Assembly: GCF_014643835.1 (NCBI RefSeq)
Contig: NZ_BMKD01000007.1
Location: 1 to 64,000 of the forward strand
From: Mucilaginibacter rubeus
GTDB taxonomy: Bacteria > Bacteroidota > Bacteroidia > Sphingobacteriales > Sphingobacteriaceae
DNA: 64,000 nt
Direction: 5' to 3'
This document shows positions 56,287 through 64,000 of the stretch, piece by piece. The stretch's first letter is position 1. Each line of letters opens with the position of its first letter. The notes under the pieces were generated by a model. The model had not been told where the DNA came from. It ran no database searches and worked only from the letters and a program-made list of their open reading frames with translations. A program made the position numbers and the translations under genes.

Positions 56287-57435
56287 TCAGTGCTGATTAA
56301 AGAATTCGGCCATTTGCGCCAAACCAGTTTTTGAAAACATTCTCTCCGAATTTTCCAGCGTGTCTTTTGTGGCTTCCGCTCCTCTTGCAACCATTTCTTT
56401 TTCAAAATGGGCAATCGCTGTTTTGATATCAGTAAATTGATTTCCGGTTAAACATTCGGCCAGTTCAAACGAATCCTGCAATGCTACATTAGCACCTTCG
56501 CCTGCATATGGTGGCATCCGGTGTGCGGCATCCCCAATCATTGTAAGGCTCTCATCCGTTTCCCAGCTTTGATTTAATGGGAAATAATATTGCGGACGGG
56601 GAATGAAACAAACCACCTCATTTGTAAAAAACTCATGCCATTCATCGCTCCAGCTGGCAAAATCTTTCTTAAACCATTCAAAAACTTCCTCTCTGTTATT
56701 GAAATTAATGCCGCTTTGTTCCAGCCAGTTTTCGGGTGTTTTAAAATTCACCACAAACATAATTGAGCCATCGGCTTTTGTGCCATAACCTACAAATCGC
56801 CCGTCATCAAACGCCATTACTTTTCCTCCTTTTGCAAAGGAAAAAAGTTTTGGAGTGTATTTTTCAGCGTTGTAAATGTTGCCTTCAATCAGCGTGATAC
56901 CTGAATAAACCGGTTCAACGTCACTTAAATAAGGCCGCACTTTTGAATTGGCTCCGTCAGCCGCAATTACCAGATCGGCATAGGCGTTCGATCCGTTTTT
57001 AAAAAACAAACGCCAGCCTTTTCTTTCTCTTTCCATTGAAATGAAATGGCTGTCCCATACCACGGTATCGGGCTGCAATGAGTTCAATAAAATATCCCGC
57101 AAAGGCGCGCGGTCTATTTCGGGGCGGGTTTCCGCGGTAATAGTCGCAAAATTGTGGTCATCAAATGTAATATTGAGCATTCTATCCACAAGCAGCATCT
57201 TACTTGCTACAGGACGGTGGTATTTATAAAATTCATCCAGCAAACCGCTCCGTTTCAGCGCTTCCAGTCCTGTGCCTTCATGCAGGTCGAGCGTGGCACC
57301 CTGCACCCGTACATTTCTGTCCATATCCCGTTCATATACTTTTACATTTGCACCTTTAAGTTGTAAAAGCCTTGCTAAGGCCAGCCCCGCCGGTCCACCA
57401 CCTACTATGGCAACCTGTTTATTATCTAATAACAT
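56287..57435 (-). CDS. Tet(X)-like FAD-dependent monooxygenase
   Basis: A 382-aa flavoprotein monooxygenase of the PHBH fold. FAD-binding motifs are GGGPAGLALARLLQ (GxGxxG), YERD after strand 2, the LDLH loop, EIDRAPLRDILLNSL and MIGDAAHRMPPYAGEGANVALQD (GD and the active-site loop). Several stretches match the tetracycline-inactivating enzyme Tet(X) as I recall it. Residues that contact tetracycline cannot be judged here, so resistance is not claimed; the family includes many other substrates. The AraC-type regulator gene ends 30 bases upstream on the same strand and probably controls it. Confidence 0.82.
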   Translation of the reverse strand: MLLDNKQVAIVGGGPAGLALARLLQLKGANVKVYERDMDRNVRVQGATLDLHEGTGLEALKRSGLLDEFYKYHRPVASKMLLVDRMLNITFDDHNFATITAETRPEIDRAPLRDILLNSLQPDTVVWDSHFISMERERKGWRLFFKNGSNAYADLVIAADGANSKVRPYLSDVEPVYSGITLIEGNIYNAEKYTPKLFSFAKGGKVMAFDDGRFVGYGTKADGSIMFVVNFKTPENWLEQSGINFNNREEVFEWFKKDFASWSDEWHEFFTNEVVCFIPRPQYYFPLNQSWETDESLTMIGDAAHRMPPYAGEGANVALQDSFELAECLTGNQFTDIKTAIAHFEKEMVARGAEATKDTLENSERMFSKTGLAQMAEFFNQH

Positions 57436-57465
57436 AATTTTTCATCGTTTAATTACGATGCAAAA

Positions 57466-58221
57466 TTATTTCTGCCTGATGGCCGATAATAGTATAAATC
57501 GGTCGTTTTTGTTTTTAGATAATTCTTTAGGTACAACGCCCGAAAACTTTTTCACTTCTTTGATAAAGTGGTTCTGGTCAAAAAAGTTCTCTTCCGGAAA
57601 CAGCCGGCCGTCTGCAATATGCTCCAACGAGGCGCGGAAACGAAGAATATTGCAATAGGCTTTAAGTGAGATCCCGAATTGCTGATTAAAGTAACGATTT
57701 ATCTGCCTGCTGCTCCAAAACACTTTTTCGGAAAGCTCTTTAACCGTGATCCTCCCTTTCGTTAGATAAATCAGTTCAAACAATTTTCGTTTACGTTCAT
57801 CTATGCCTTCCGGAATAAGTGATCTGATCTTTTGCGTTGCTTTTTCAACAAAGCAGTCAAAATCCAGCAAATCGTTTTCTGTAAACCCCCAATAGCCTTC
57901 CGGTAAAAATCTGCCACCGTTTACTATATCGGCAATGGCCTCTCCAAAAATATACTCGACGGCAAGCAATTTGAAGCTAATGCAGAATATTACGCTATTG
58001 GCCGAAACTTTGGCCTGTTCAAACTGGGTTAGTCCTCCAAGCTGTGCAATACTAAAAGGCTGTGTAGCGGATTTAAAAAGCAATATATCAATAAGTCCGT
58101 CGGGTAACCCTGTTGTATCTTTATCGGCGTCCGATAGGTTACGTAAAAACCAAAAACTATCAACAAAATCCGAAAGTGGTTTACCGGGCTTAACAATTCT
58201 GTATTCCAGGTTATTGCTCAT
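57466..58221 (-). CDS. AraC-family transcriptional regulator
   Basis: A 251-aa protein with an N-terminal ligand-type domain (FVDSFWFLRN, LPDGLIDILLF; the DUF6597 pattern) and a C-terminal AraC helix-turn-helix pair (ITVKELSEKVFWSSRQINRYF, then FDQNHFIKEVKKFSGVVPKEL). It lies 30 bases upstream of the FAD monooxygenase on the same strand, so both are probably in one operon or the regulator activates the monooxygenase. The effector is unknown. Confidence 0.85.
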   Translation of the reverse strand: MSNNLEYRIVKPGKPLSDFVDSFWFLRNLSDADKDTTGLPDGLIDILLFKSATQPFSIAQLGGLTQFEQAKVSANSVIFCISFKLLAVEYIFGEAIADIVNGGRFLPEGYWGFTENDLLDFDCFVEKATQKIRSLIPEGIDERKRKLFELIYLTKGRITVKELSEKVFWSSRQINRYFNQQFGISLKAYCNILRFRASLEHIADGRLFPEENFFDQNHFIKEVKKFSGVVPKELSKNKNDRFILLSAIRQK

Positions 58222-58290
58222 AGCTTTTGTGAATTGCGGTGTTGTATTGTAAATCCGCTGTTTACCTTTGATTTACCTGCGGTTTAATTA

Positions 58291-61200
58291 TTAAGCAGCA
58301 GGTAAACTTAAATAAAATGTGGTTCCTGTGCCCATAGTTGTTTCAAACCAAATTTTGCCGTTGGCATTTTCAATAGAGTTTTTGATGAATGCAAGGCCTA
58401 AACCCGTTCCGGAGCTTTTGGTGGTAAAGTTTGGCTCAAAGATCTTTTCACGCATCTCTTCCGGAATCCCGTTACCGTTATCTTTGATGGTAAGCAGGAT
58501 ATTTTTGCTGGTTACCAGGTAATTGATATCTATGATGCACTTCCTATCCTGAGGGGTGGCTTCAATAGCATTTTTCAACAGGTTATTAAAACAGCGCAAT
58601 AGCTGGTCGCGGTCGGCATTGATAATGAACGAATTCTCTGGTTGCAGATAGGTGATCTGCACATTATCCATCTGTTTAAAAATGGTAACTGCCTGGTTCA
58701 ACATATCAAAAATATTGATCTGCTCAATGCGGGTATCCGGCATCTTGGCAAATGCCGAAAACTCCGACGCTATCGACGACAGGCTTTCAATCTGCTCCAC
58801 AAATGACTTGCTGAAACGTTCAAATTTTTGATCAAACCTGGGATCTTTGTCCTTCCATGATTTATCAAGCAGTTGTAAGCCCAGTTTTAGCGGCGTTAGC
58901 GGGTTTTTAATTTCATGCGCAACCTGCTTGGCCATTTCGCGCCAGGCGCTTTCGCGTTCGGATTGTGCCAGCCGCTGGGCGCTGTTTTCCAGGGCCGATA
59001 TCATTTTGTTATACTCTTTAACCAATGCGCCGATCTCGTCATCGCGCGACCATTTGATGTGTTCGTTCTTTTTACCGTAGATGGTTTTGCTGAGGCTTTG
59101 TTGTATAAAGTTTAAGGGCGCGGTTATCTGCCTTGCTATAATAATGGCAAACAAGCCAATTGCTATAAAAACAATGGCGTAAACGTTTATCATCACATTA
59201 AGCAATGAGCTTATGCGCTCGCGGTAATCGGCTTCATTACTAAAATAAGGAAGTTGGATATAGGCAACCGTTTTGTTTGATGCAGTAAGGGTTACCGGGG
59301 CATAGGCCGCTTTATAGCTCAGTTCGCCAATTTTCTCGTCGTTTACGAACTCGGTTTTTTGCAATTTGCTCAAAAAGATGAATGCACGGGCGTTCATCCG
59401 TTTTGCCACGAGGCCGTTTTCATAAATTTTAGGCTGAGTGGTAAGTAAGGGAACACCGTTGGTATCAAACAAAGTAAGATCGGTTGCGTAAGTATTGGCC
59501 AATTCATTAAAATGAACCTGGCTCTCCTCATTGAGATGCTCAACATACTGGGTAAAAAGACCGTTTTCAAATGCCGATGCTATACGGGTTATTTTATCCC
59601 TGATCATTTTTTCCTGCTGGGTATAGTACTGGTTACTGATGGATAAAAAAGTAATAAAACCAACAAGCACCAGGGTAACCACTACGGCCAGTATCATCGA
59701 GATCTGGATGCGGGTTTTATACAATACCTTATCAAAATTTATCCTGAAGTTTATCTTCAGCCCGTCTTCGGCTATGTTAAAGATCTTGATGCGGGCCCAT
59801 GACCATTTTAAAGTGATGATAACCGCGCTGAATATCAGTATAACCACCAAAAAGAAGGTGAGCGAAGTAACCGCATAGTAAAGTGAGTTTTCCTCCCTGC
59901 TAACAACAATCAGGTTTCTTTCACTGGGCCTGTATATCAGGTGATTGTATGTTGTAAAGCTTTCGTACCAGGCAGTGCTGTGGTTTTGCGTGGTTTTTTC
60001 GGTGTATTTTTTCAGGTCGCCTTTAAACTCCCTGTTATCAAGCGAGTAAACATAGGTGCCGCGCTGGCTCAGCAATTTATTATCGCTATAAAAGGCGTAT
60101 GAATAATCTTTAAAGTCATTTTCAGGGCTTATGTTGCCGTCAATCAATAACTCGGGGAAAGCGCCCGATAATTGCAGCGGTTTTGATTTAAGCTCAATTA
60201 CAATAGTGCCCAATTGCTTATTACTGGTATTTACAGGCAGTATGGCAAAGTAATTCTGGTACCCGAATGATTCATTTTCGCGGTAAAAATAGTCGGATAC
60301 CTTAAATGAGCTATATAGTACGAGGTCTTTAAACACACTCAGCGAGTAGTTTTTATCTGCCGATGTAGGTTCATCATTGGCATCAAATTCATGAACTTTA
60401 AACTCGTACTTTGACAGGTAGCCATCAAAATAAAGTTTTTGGAAACGGGTTTTAAGATAATCGCCGTTGTGCAGGCCATTGATAAAATAGCGTACTATGG
60501 CCGTATCCGTTATAATTTGATTTTCTATCCTTTTAAAAATATAGTCGGCTGTGGCATCATCCGGGATCTCCAGTTTTTGTACCAGGGCTTTCCGGGTTTC
60601 GTGCTCTTTCAGATCTTCAAAATGATTAAGCTTAATGGCCGCTATCAGGGCACAAATAAACACGATACCTAAAAAAGATGTGGCAAAAAGCTGCCCTTTA
60701 TAGTAAATAAAACTATAGCCCCTTATCAGTACCAACAGTGCCCACAATATGTAAAACAGCGTAAATTCATGAAAATAGGCAAATACGACGGTAGCCATGA
60801 TAATTCCGGACAAAAACAGGAATAACTGGTGCGTTCGGGGTACGTTAAGCTTCAGACATATGGTTAAAATGATTTCATTGAGCAGGTAAAATATCAAAAA
60901 GCTAAAACACAGCATTAATACCCCCAATATGCTGAACCCCGTTAAGCTGAGTACATTGTTTACATCAAAATTGATTTTTGAGTTGATAACCAGGCCATGA
61001 AACAAACGCAATAACGATGTTGACACCCCTATAAGCGTTAAAATAGCAACAACCACAATAACATAGCCGGCAGTTTTGCTCTGCACATTGGTTAAAAACC
61101 TGCGGCGCTGCCTATACACAAAGGCTACAAACCAAAAAATGACCAGGATATTGATACAAAAATCGCCCAGCGAAGGATAAACCAGGCTTGAGCCATAAAA

Positions 61201-62025
61201 TGCCGGATTGAAAATGCTAAGCTTATACGTAAAATCGGGCAGGTTATAATGCAGGTTAACAAACCTGAACAACGCAATATATAAAGCAAGGAATATGATA
61301 GATAATACCACATACCCTTTTGATGCCACGTAATTGCAAATATTATGCATCAGTACACAAAGCGTAATGGCGGTGAGTATCCAAAATGAAAGTTCATAAT
61401 AAACAAAATCATTATTGGCGTCATTATTTTTAAGCTTTACCGAAAACAGGTAATCATTATCGCTACTATGAACTTCATAAACGTTGACATCTGTAAAATC
61501 GGCTATATCAATGTTATCATCATCGAGCAGATCCCTGGCAAATTTGTTTTGAAGGTATTTGTTCTGGAACGCGTAATTGATCTTAACCGGAATAAAGAAG
61601 ATAACGGAAAAATTTCCCTCCGTTTTCCGGAACGTTTCATAATACCCATTGGGCTGCTTAATAAAGGAATAACCATCTTTAATGGTATTGGTACTATCGG
61701 GCAATACTTTTATGCCACTCCAAAAGCTTAATTTATTATTGGTTAAGGTTATAAACCAAATGTTGTTTTGGGTGGTAAAATTTTCAATAGCATTAATAGC
61801 GTCCTGCTCATTATTGCGCAGGTTCATCATCTTTTTAAAACGTTCGGTGCCGTTAAGCTGTTTATTTATAAACGCTTCTTTGTTATGGAGGTTATCTTCC
61901 AGTATCCGGGCAGACTGCACAAGGCTGTTTACGGGCGTATATGTTTTTTGAACAATAACGGCCGTAAGCAGCAAACTAAGCCCTAAAAGGGCAAGCAATA
62001 GGCGTATTTTTCCGGAAGTAGTCAA
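58291..62025 (-). CDS. Large NtrY-like sensor histidine kinase
   Basis: A 1244-aa membrane kinase, very long for the family. There are about eleven membrane segments in the first 460 residues, an extracytoplasmic region, another membrane segment near 775, a second sensor block and a HAMP-type region (RQITAPLNFIQQSL). The phospho-acceptor His is in MAKQVAHEIKNPLTPLKLGLQ, and the ATPase motifs are N box NNLLKNAIEATP, G1 DNGNGIP and G2 GTGLGLAFIKNS. No ATG precedes the first membrane segment: the only start is TTG at 62025. No response regulator is adjacent. Confidence 0.85.
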   Translation of the reverse strand: MTTSGKIRLLLALLGLSLLLTAVIVQKTYTPVNSLVQSARILEDNLHNKEAFINKQLNGTERFKKMMNLRNNEQDAINAIENFTTQNNIWFITLTNNKLSFWSGIKVLPDSTNTIKDGYSFIKQPNGYYETFRKTEGNFSVIFFIPVKINYAFQNKYLQNKFARDLLDDDNIDIADFTDVNVYEVHSSDNDYLFSVKLKNNDANNDFVYYELSFWILTAITLCVLMHNICNYVASKGYVVLSIIFLALYIALFRFVNLHYNLPDFTYKLSIFNPAFYGSSLVYPSLGDFCINILVIFWFVAFVYRQRRRFLTNVQSKTAGYVIVVVAILTLIGVSTSLLRLFHGLVINSKINFDVNNVLSLTGFSILGVLMLCFSFLIFYLLNEIILTICLKLNVPRTHQLFLFLSGIIMATVVFAYFHEFTLFYILWALLVLIRGYSFIYYKGQLFATSFLGIVFICALIAAIKLNHFEDLKEHETRKALVQKLEIPDDATADYIFKRIENQIITDTAIVRYFINGLHNGDYLKTRFQKLYFDGYLSKYEFKVHEFDANDEPTSADKNYSLSVFKDLVLYSSFKVSDYFYRENESFGYQNYFAILPVNTSNKQLGTIVIELKSKPLQLSGAFPELLIDGNISPENDFKDYSYAFYSDNKLLSQRGTYVYSLDNREFKGDLKKYTEKTTQNHSTAWYESFTTYNHLIYRPSERNLIVVSREENSLYYAVTSLTFFLVVILIFSAVIITLKWSWARIKIFNIAEDGLKINFRINFDKVLYKTRIQISMILAVVVTLVLVGFITFLSISNQYYTQQEKMIRDKITRIASAFENGLFTQYVEHLNEESQVHFNELANTYATDLTLFDTNGVPLLTTQPKIYENGLVAKRMNARAFIFLSKLQKTEFVNDEKIGELSYKAAYAPVTLTASNKTVAYIQLPYFSNEADYRERISSLLNVMINVYAIVFIAIGLFAIIIARQITAPLNFIQQSLSKTIYGKKNEHIKWSRDDEIGALVKEYNKMISALENSAQRLAQSERESAWREMAKQVAHEIKNPLTPLKLGLQLLDKSWKDKDPRFDQKFERFSKSFVEQIESLSSIASEFSAFAKMPDTRIEQINIFDMLNQAVTIFKQMDNVQITYLQPENSFIINADRDQLLRCFNNLLKNAIEATPQDRKCIIDINYLVTSKNILLTIKDNGNGIPEEMREKIFEPNFTTKSSGTGLGLAFIKNSIENANGKIWFETTMGTGTTFYLSLPAA

Positions 62026-62077
62026 GATGTTGCTATACTATGGATTTTTTGTTTAATACAAGCCTATAACAAAAATA

Positions 62078-62103
62078 AAAGCCACATGTTGTATGTGGCT
62101 TTT
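62078..62103 (-). terminator. Terminator after fabD
   Basis: AAAGCCACAT and ATGTGGCTTT form a 10-bp stem with a 5-base loop. On the minus strand the hairpin is followed by a T-rich tract (TTTTATTTTTG), a good rho-independent terminator directly after the fabD stop. Confidence 0.75.
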
Positions 62104-62108
62104 AAAAA

Positions 62109-62996
62109 TTATTGCGGTAACGCGGCGCTTGCAGTTTCGACGGTTTTATCAACCTTTTTAACAAGGCCCTGCAGTACGTTGCCCGGCCCTACTTCGGTAA
62201 ATGAAGTAGCACCATCTTCAAGCATATGCATTACGGTTTGTGTCCACCTAACGGCACCGGTAAGCTGGGCTATCAGGTTATGTTTAATCAGTTCAGGATC
62301 GGTATAGGGCTTGGCATCTATGTTTTGATAGATGGGGCAAATGGGGGCTTTGATCTCGGTAGCCACAATCGCGGCTTCCAGTTCAACCCTCGCGGCTTCC
62401 ATTAACGGCGAATGGAACGCTCCGCCTACCTTGAGCTTCAGGGCACGTTTTGCACCGGCTTCAGTCATCTTAATACAAGCCTCGTCAATACCGGCAATGG
62501 AGCCCGATATCACCAGCTGGCCAGGGCAGTTGTAATTTGCGGGCACAACAACCTCGCTTATGCGTTGGCAAATGTCTTCTACCGTAAAATCATCCAGGCC
62601 TAAAATAGCGGCCATGGTTGATGGTTGTATTTCACAAGCTTTTTGCATAGCGTTGGCACGTGCTGCTACCAAACGCAAGCCATCTTCAAATGATAAAGCG
62701 CCTGCGGCTACCAGGGCCGAAAATTCACCCAGGGAGTGGCCCGCAACCATTTCGGGCTTAAAATCATCGCCCAAAACTGTGGCCAAAATGGTTGAATGTA
62801 AGTAAATAGCAGGTTGGGTAACGCTGGTTTGCACCAGGTCATCAGCTGTGCCTTCAAACATTACATCAGTAATGCGGAAACCCAGGATTTCGTTGGCTTT
62901 TTCAAACAGCTCACGTGCTTTTTCTGATTGATTGTACAGGTCTTTGCCCATACCCGGAAACTGGGCGCCCTGGCCCGGGAAAATATATGCTTTCAT
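62109..62996 (-). CDS. fabD: Malonyl-CoA:ACP transacylase FabD
   Basis: A 295-aa fatty-acid synthesis enzyme that moves malonyl groups from CoA to acyl carrier protein. The N-terminal MKAYIFPGQGAQFPGMG, the catalytic GHSLGEFSALVA (Ser), the Arg in LVAARANAMQKA and the His region GGAFHSPLM are all present. The repeat element at 63000-63090 lies directly upstream, so the promoter or ribosome entry may be influenced by it. It probably belongs to a transcript with folE and queD. Confidence 0.95.
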   Translation of the reverse strand: MKAYIFPGQGAQFPGMGKDLYNQSEKARELFEKANEILGFRITDVMFEGTADDLVQTSVTQPAIYLHSTILATVLGDDFKPEMVAGHSLGEFSALVAAGALSFEDGLRLVAARANAMQKACEIQPSTMAAILGLDDFTVEDICQRISEVVVPANYNCPGQLVISGSIAGIDEACIKMTEAGAKRALKLKVGGAFHSPLMEAARVELEAAIVATEIKAPICPIYQNIDAKPYTDPELIKHNLIAQLTGAVRWTQTVMHMLEDGATSFTEVGPGNVLQGLVKKVDKTVETASAALPQ

Positions 62997-62999
62997 CTT

Positions 63000-63090
63000 G
63001 CCCCCTAACCCCCTAAAGGGGGAATATTGTTTTAGTGGTTTATAAATATAATTATTAGCTCCTTACTCCCCCTTTAGGGGGCCGGGGGGC
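63000..63090. repeat. Inverted-repeat element, copy 2, between folE and fabD
   Basis: A 91-bp relative of the element at 14580-14696. Both arms contain CCCCCTAAAGGGGG, but the arms are less perfect (outer TAA against CGG-type bases). It lies immediately before the fabD start codon and after the folE stop. Confidence 0.75.
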
Positions 63091-63092
63091 TC

Positions 63093-63734
63093 TTAACTCA
63101 ATTTCGAACTTATCAAATTCAAAAACTCAGTCCTGGTTTTTTCTTTCAGGAACTCGCCGGTAAAGGCCGATGTGGTGGTTACCGAGTTTTGTTTTTGTAC
63201 GCCGCGCATGCTCATGCACAGGTGGCGGCATTCAATTACCACACCAACGCCTACAGGGTTAAGTGTTTGCTGAATACAATCGCGGATCTCGTTGGTTAAA
63301 CGTTCCTGCACCTGCAAACGGCGGGCAAATACATCAACCACGCGTGGGATCTTACTTAAACCAACCACATGTCCGTTAGGAATGTAGGCCACATGCGCCT
63401 TGCCAAAAAATGGAAGCATATGGTGCTCGCACATCGAATAAACTTCAATGTCTTTTACTACCACCATCTGGCTGTAATCTTCCCTGAATTTGGCCGAGTT
63501 CAGGATCTCTTCGGCATTAAGTTCATAACCATGGGTTAAATAAAGCATGGCTTTGGCAACGCGCTCGGGGGTTTTTAACAAGCCCTCACGTGCGGCATCT
63601 TCGCCTATTTGCTTTAATACGTTATGGTAGTTATCTTTCAAACTATCAATCCGGTCCTGGTTATAACGATCTATTTTAATGTATCCGCCGAAATCGTCAT
63701 CGTCGGTATCCTGGCTAAATTGTGAGTCGCTCAT
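63093..63734 (-). CDS. folE: GTP cyclohydrolase I FolE
   Basis: A 213-aa enzyme making dihydroneopterin triphosphate from GTP, the first step to folate, tetrahydropterins and queuosine. The zinc-binding CEHH is in [19 protein letters not shown], the second Cys in [12 protein letters not shown], and the substrate region [23 protein letters not shown] is intact. Its ATG is 9 bases after the stop of the partial QueD-type gene, so they are co-transcribed. Confidence 0.95.
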   Translation of the reverse strand: MSDSQFSQDTDDDDFGGYIKIDRYNQDRIDSLKDNYHNVLKQIGEDAAREGLLKTPERVAKAMLYLTHGYELNAEEILNSAKFREDYSQMVVVKDIEVYSMCEHHMLPFFGKAHVAYIPNGHVVGLSKIPRVVDVFARRLQVQERLTNEIRDCIQQTLNPVGVGVVIECRHLCMSMRGVQKQNSVTTTSAFTGEFLKEKTRTEFLNLISSKLS

Positions 63735-63743
63735 TTTATAAAA

Positions 63744-64000
63744 TTAACCGCCAAAATACTCGGCAGAATTATTTTCAGTTTCGTAAAGCTTAACCGAATG
63801 TAAAAACACCCCCTCGTAAGCTTCAATAGGTCCTTTTAACTGGTTAAATATCTCAATGCAAAGCAACTCGGTCGATGCCATTTTACCGGCCATAAAATCA
63901 ACATCCTTATTGATGTTTTTATGGTCAAGCTTTTCGATAACGTACTCGTTGATAATTATCTTCAGCTCTTTTAAGTCGATAAGATAGCCTGTGGCGTGCG
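63744..64000 (-). CDS. queD: 6-carboxy-/6-pyruvoyl-tetrahydropterin synthase, C-terminal part
   Basis: The open frame running off the window edge reads GYLIDLKELKIIINEYV, then KLDHKNIN, STELLCIEIFNQLKG and YETENNSAEYFGG. This matches the C-terminal half of PTPS/QueD proteins, including the LDHKxLN metal/catalytic motif and the ETENN end. The N-terminal half with the zinc histidines is missing beyond the window. It uses the FolE product, so the pair is a pathway unit, queuosine synthesis being more likely than biopterin. Confidence 0.85.
   Translation of the reverse strand, partial: HATGYLIDLKELKIIINEYVIEKLDHKNINKDVDFMAGKMASTELLCIEIFNQLKGPIEAYEGVFLHSVKLYETENNSAEYFGG

Noticed and set aside
1-64000. 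CRISPR arrays, rRNA genes or prophage structural genes
   Set aside because: No regularly spaced repeats, rRNA-like sequence or capsid/tail genes were seen.

Overview
The window is chromosomal DNA from a Bacteroidota bacterium, most likely the family Sphingobacteriaceae (Mucilaginibacter/Pedobacter-like). The evidence is a SusC-style receptor with a carboxypeptidase-like N-terminal domain, a hybrid sensor kinase carrying an AraC output domain, an RHS-like lipoprotein, TAnnTTTG-type promoter elements, scarcity of Shine-Dalgarno sequences, and a Bacteroides Mpi-type invertase. The genus is inference.

Left flank (1-23.9 kb) is ordinary core and metabolic DNA: an IlvD/Edd dehydratase with an SDR partner, an epimerase, a small GNAT, a cytoplasmic GH13 alpha-amylase, a universal stress protein, a quinone oxidoreductase, an outer-membrane barrel, a TonB receptor, an APS kinase/sulfotransferase pair, a methyltransferase, a YjbR protein, tsaD, tamB, ribBA, an LptF/G permease and a START-like protein, ending at a tRNA-Met.

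The accessory island (24.0-48.0 kb) starts directly after tRNA-Met. Its left edge is decayed: a large serine recombinase with about four frameshifts, translationally coupled to a 64-aa protein; an IS5-like element with perfect 18-bp ends but a broken transposase; and a gene remnant. Then come two defence modules. The first is a GHKL ATPase (interrupted by an in-frame TAA), an 84-aa protein, a PLD-SNF2 helicase and an Eco57I-type DNA methyltransferase. Beyond the methyltransferase stop lies a second, inverted, promoterless C-terminal specificity cassette. Both cassettes begin at a shared inverted repeat (61 bp, 3 mismatches; 36019-36079 and 38680-38740) that covers the NPPY motif, and an Mpi-type serine invertase sits 110 bp beyond it. 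Inversion would swap the methyltransferase target-recognition half exactly in frame (1094 aa against a predicted 1206 aa). I read this as a phase-variable, specificity-switching defence system and consider it the main discovery of the window. The second module is McrB (with a PUA/EVE-like insert inside the AAA domain), McrC and a large SF1 (Upf1/DNA2-like) helicase. A frameshifted YhcG/DUF1016 nuclease relic closes the island.

Right flank (48-64 kb): a one-protein hybrid two-component regulator, an NTF2-like protein, two lipoproteins, an amidohydrolase, an NmrA-type protein, a 49-aa conserved protein, an AraC regulator with a Tet(X)-like FAD monooxygenase, a very large NtrY-like sensor kinase, and a queD-folE-fabD cluster cut by the window edge. 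Two families of short dispersed repeats are visible (a CCCCCTAAAGGGGG inverted-repeat element and a GTCGAAGACTCG-type element), each in two copies; one copy of the first encodes the C-terminal tail of TsaD.
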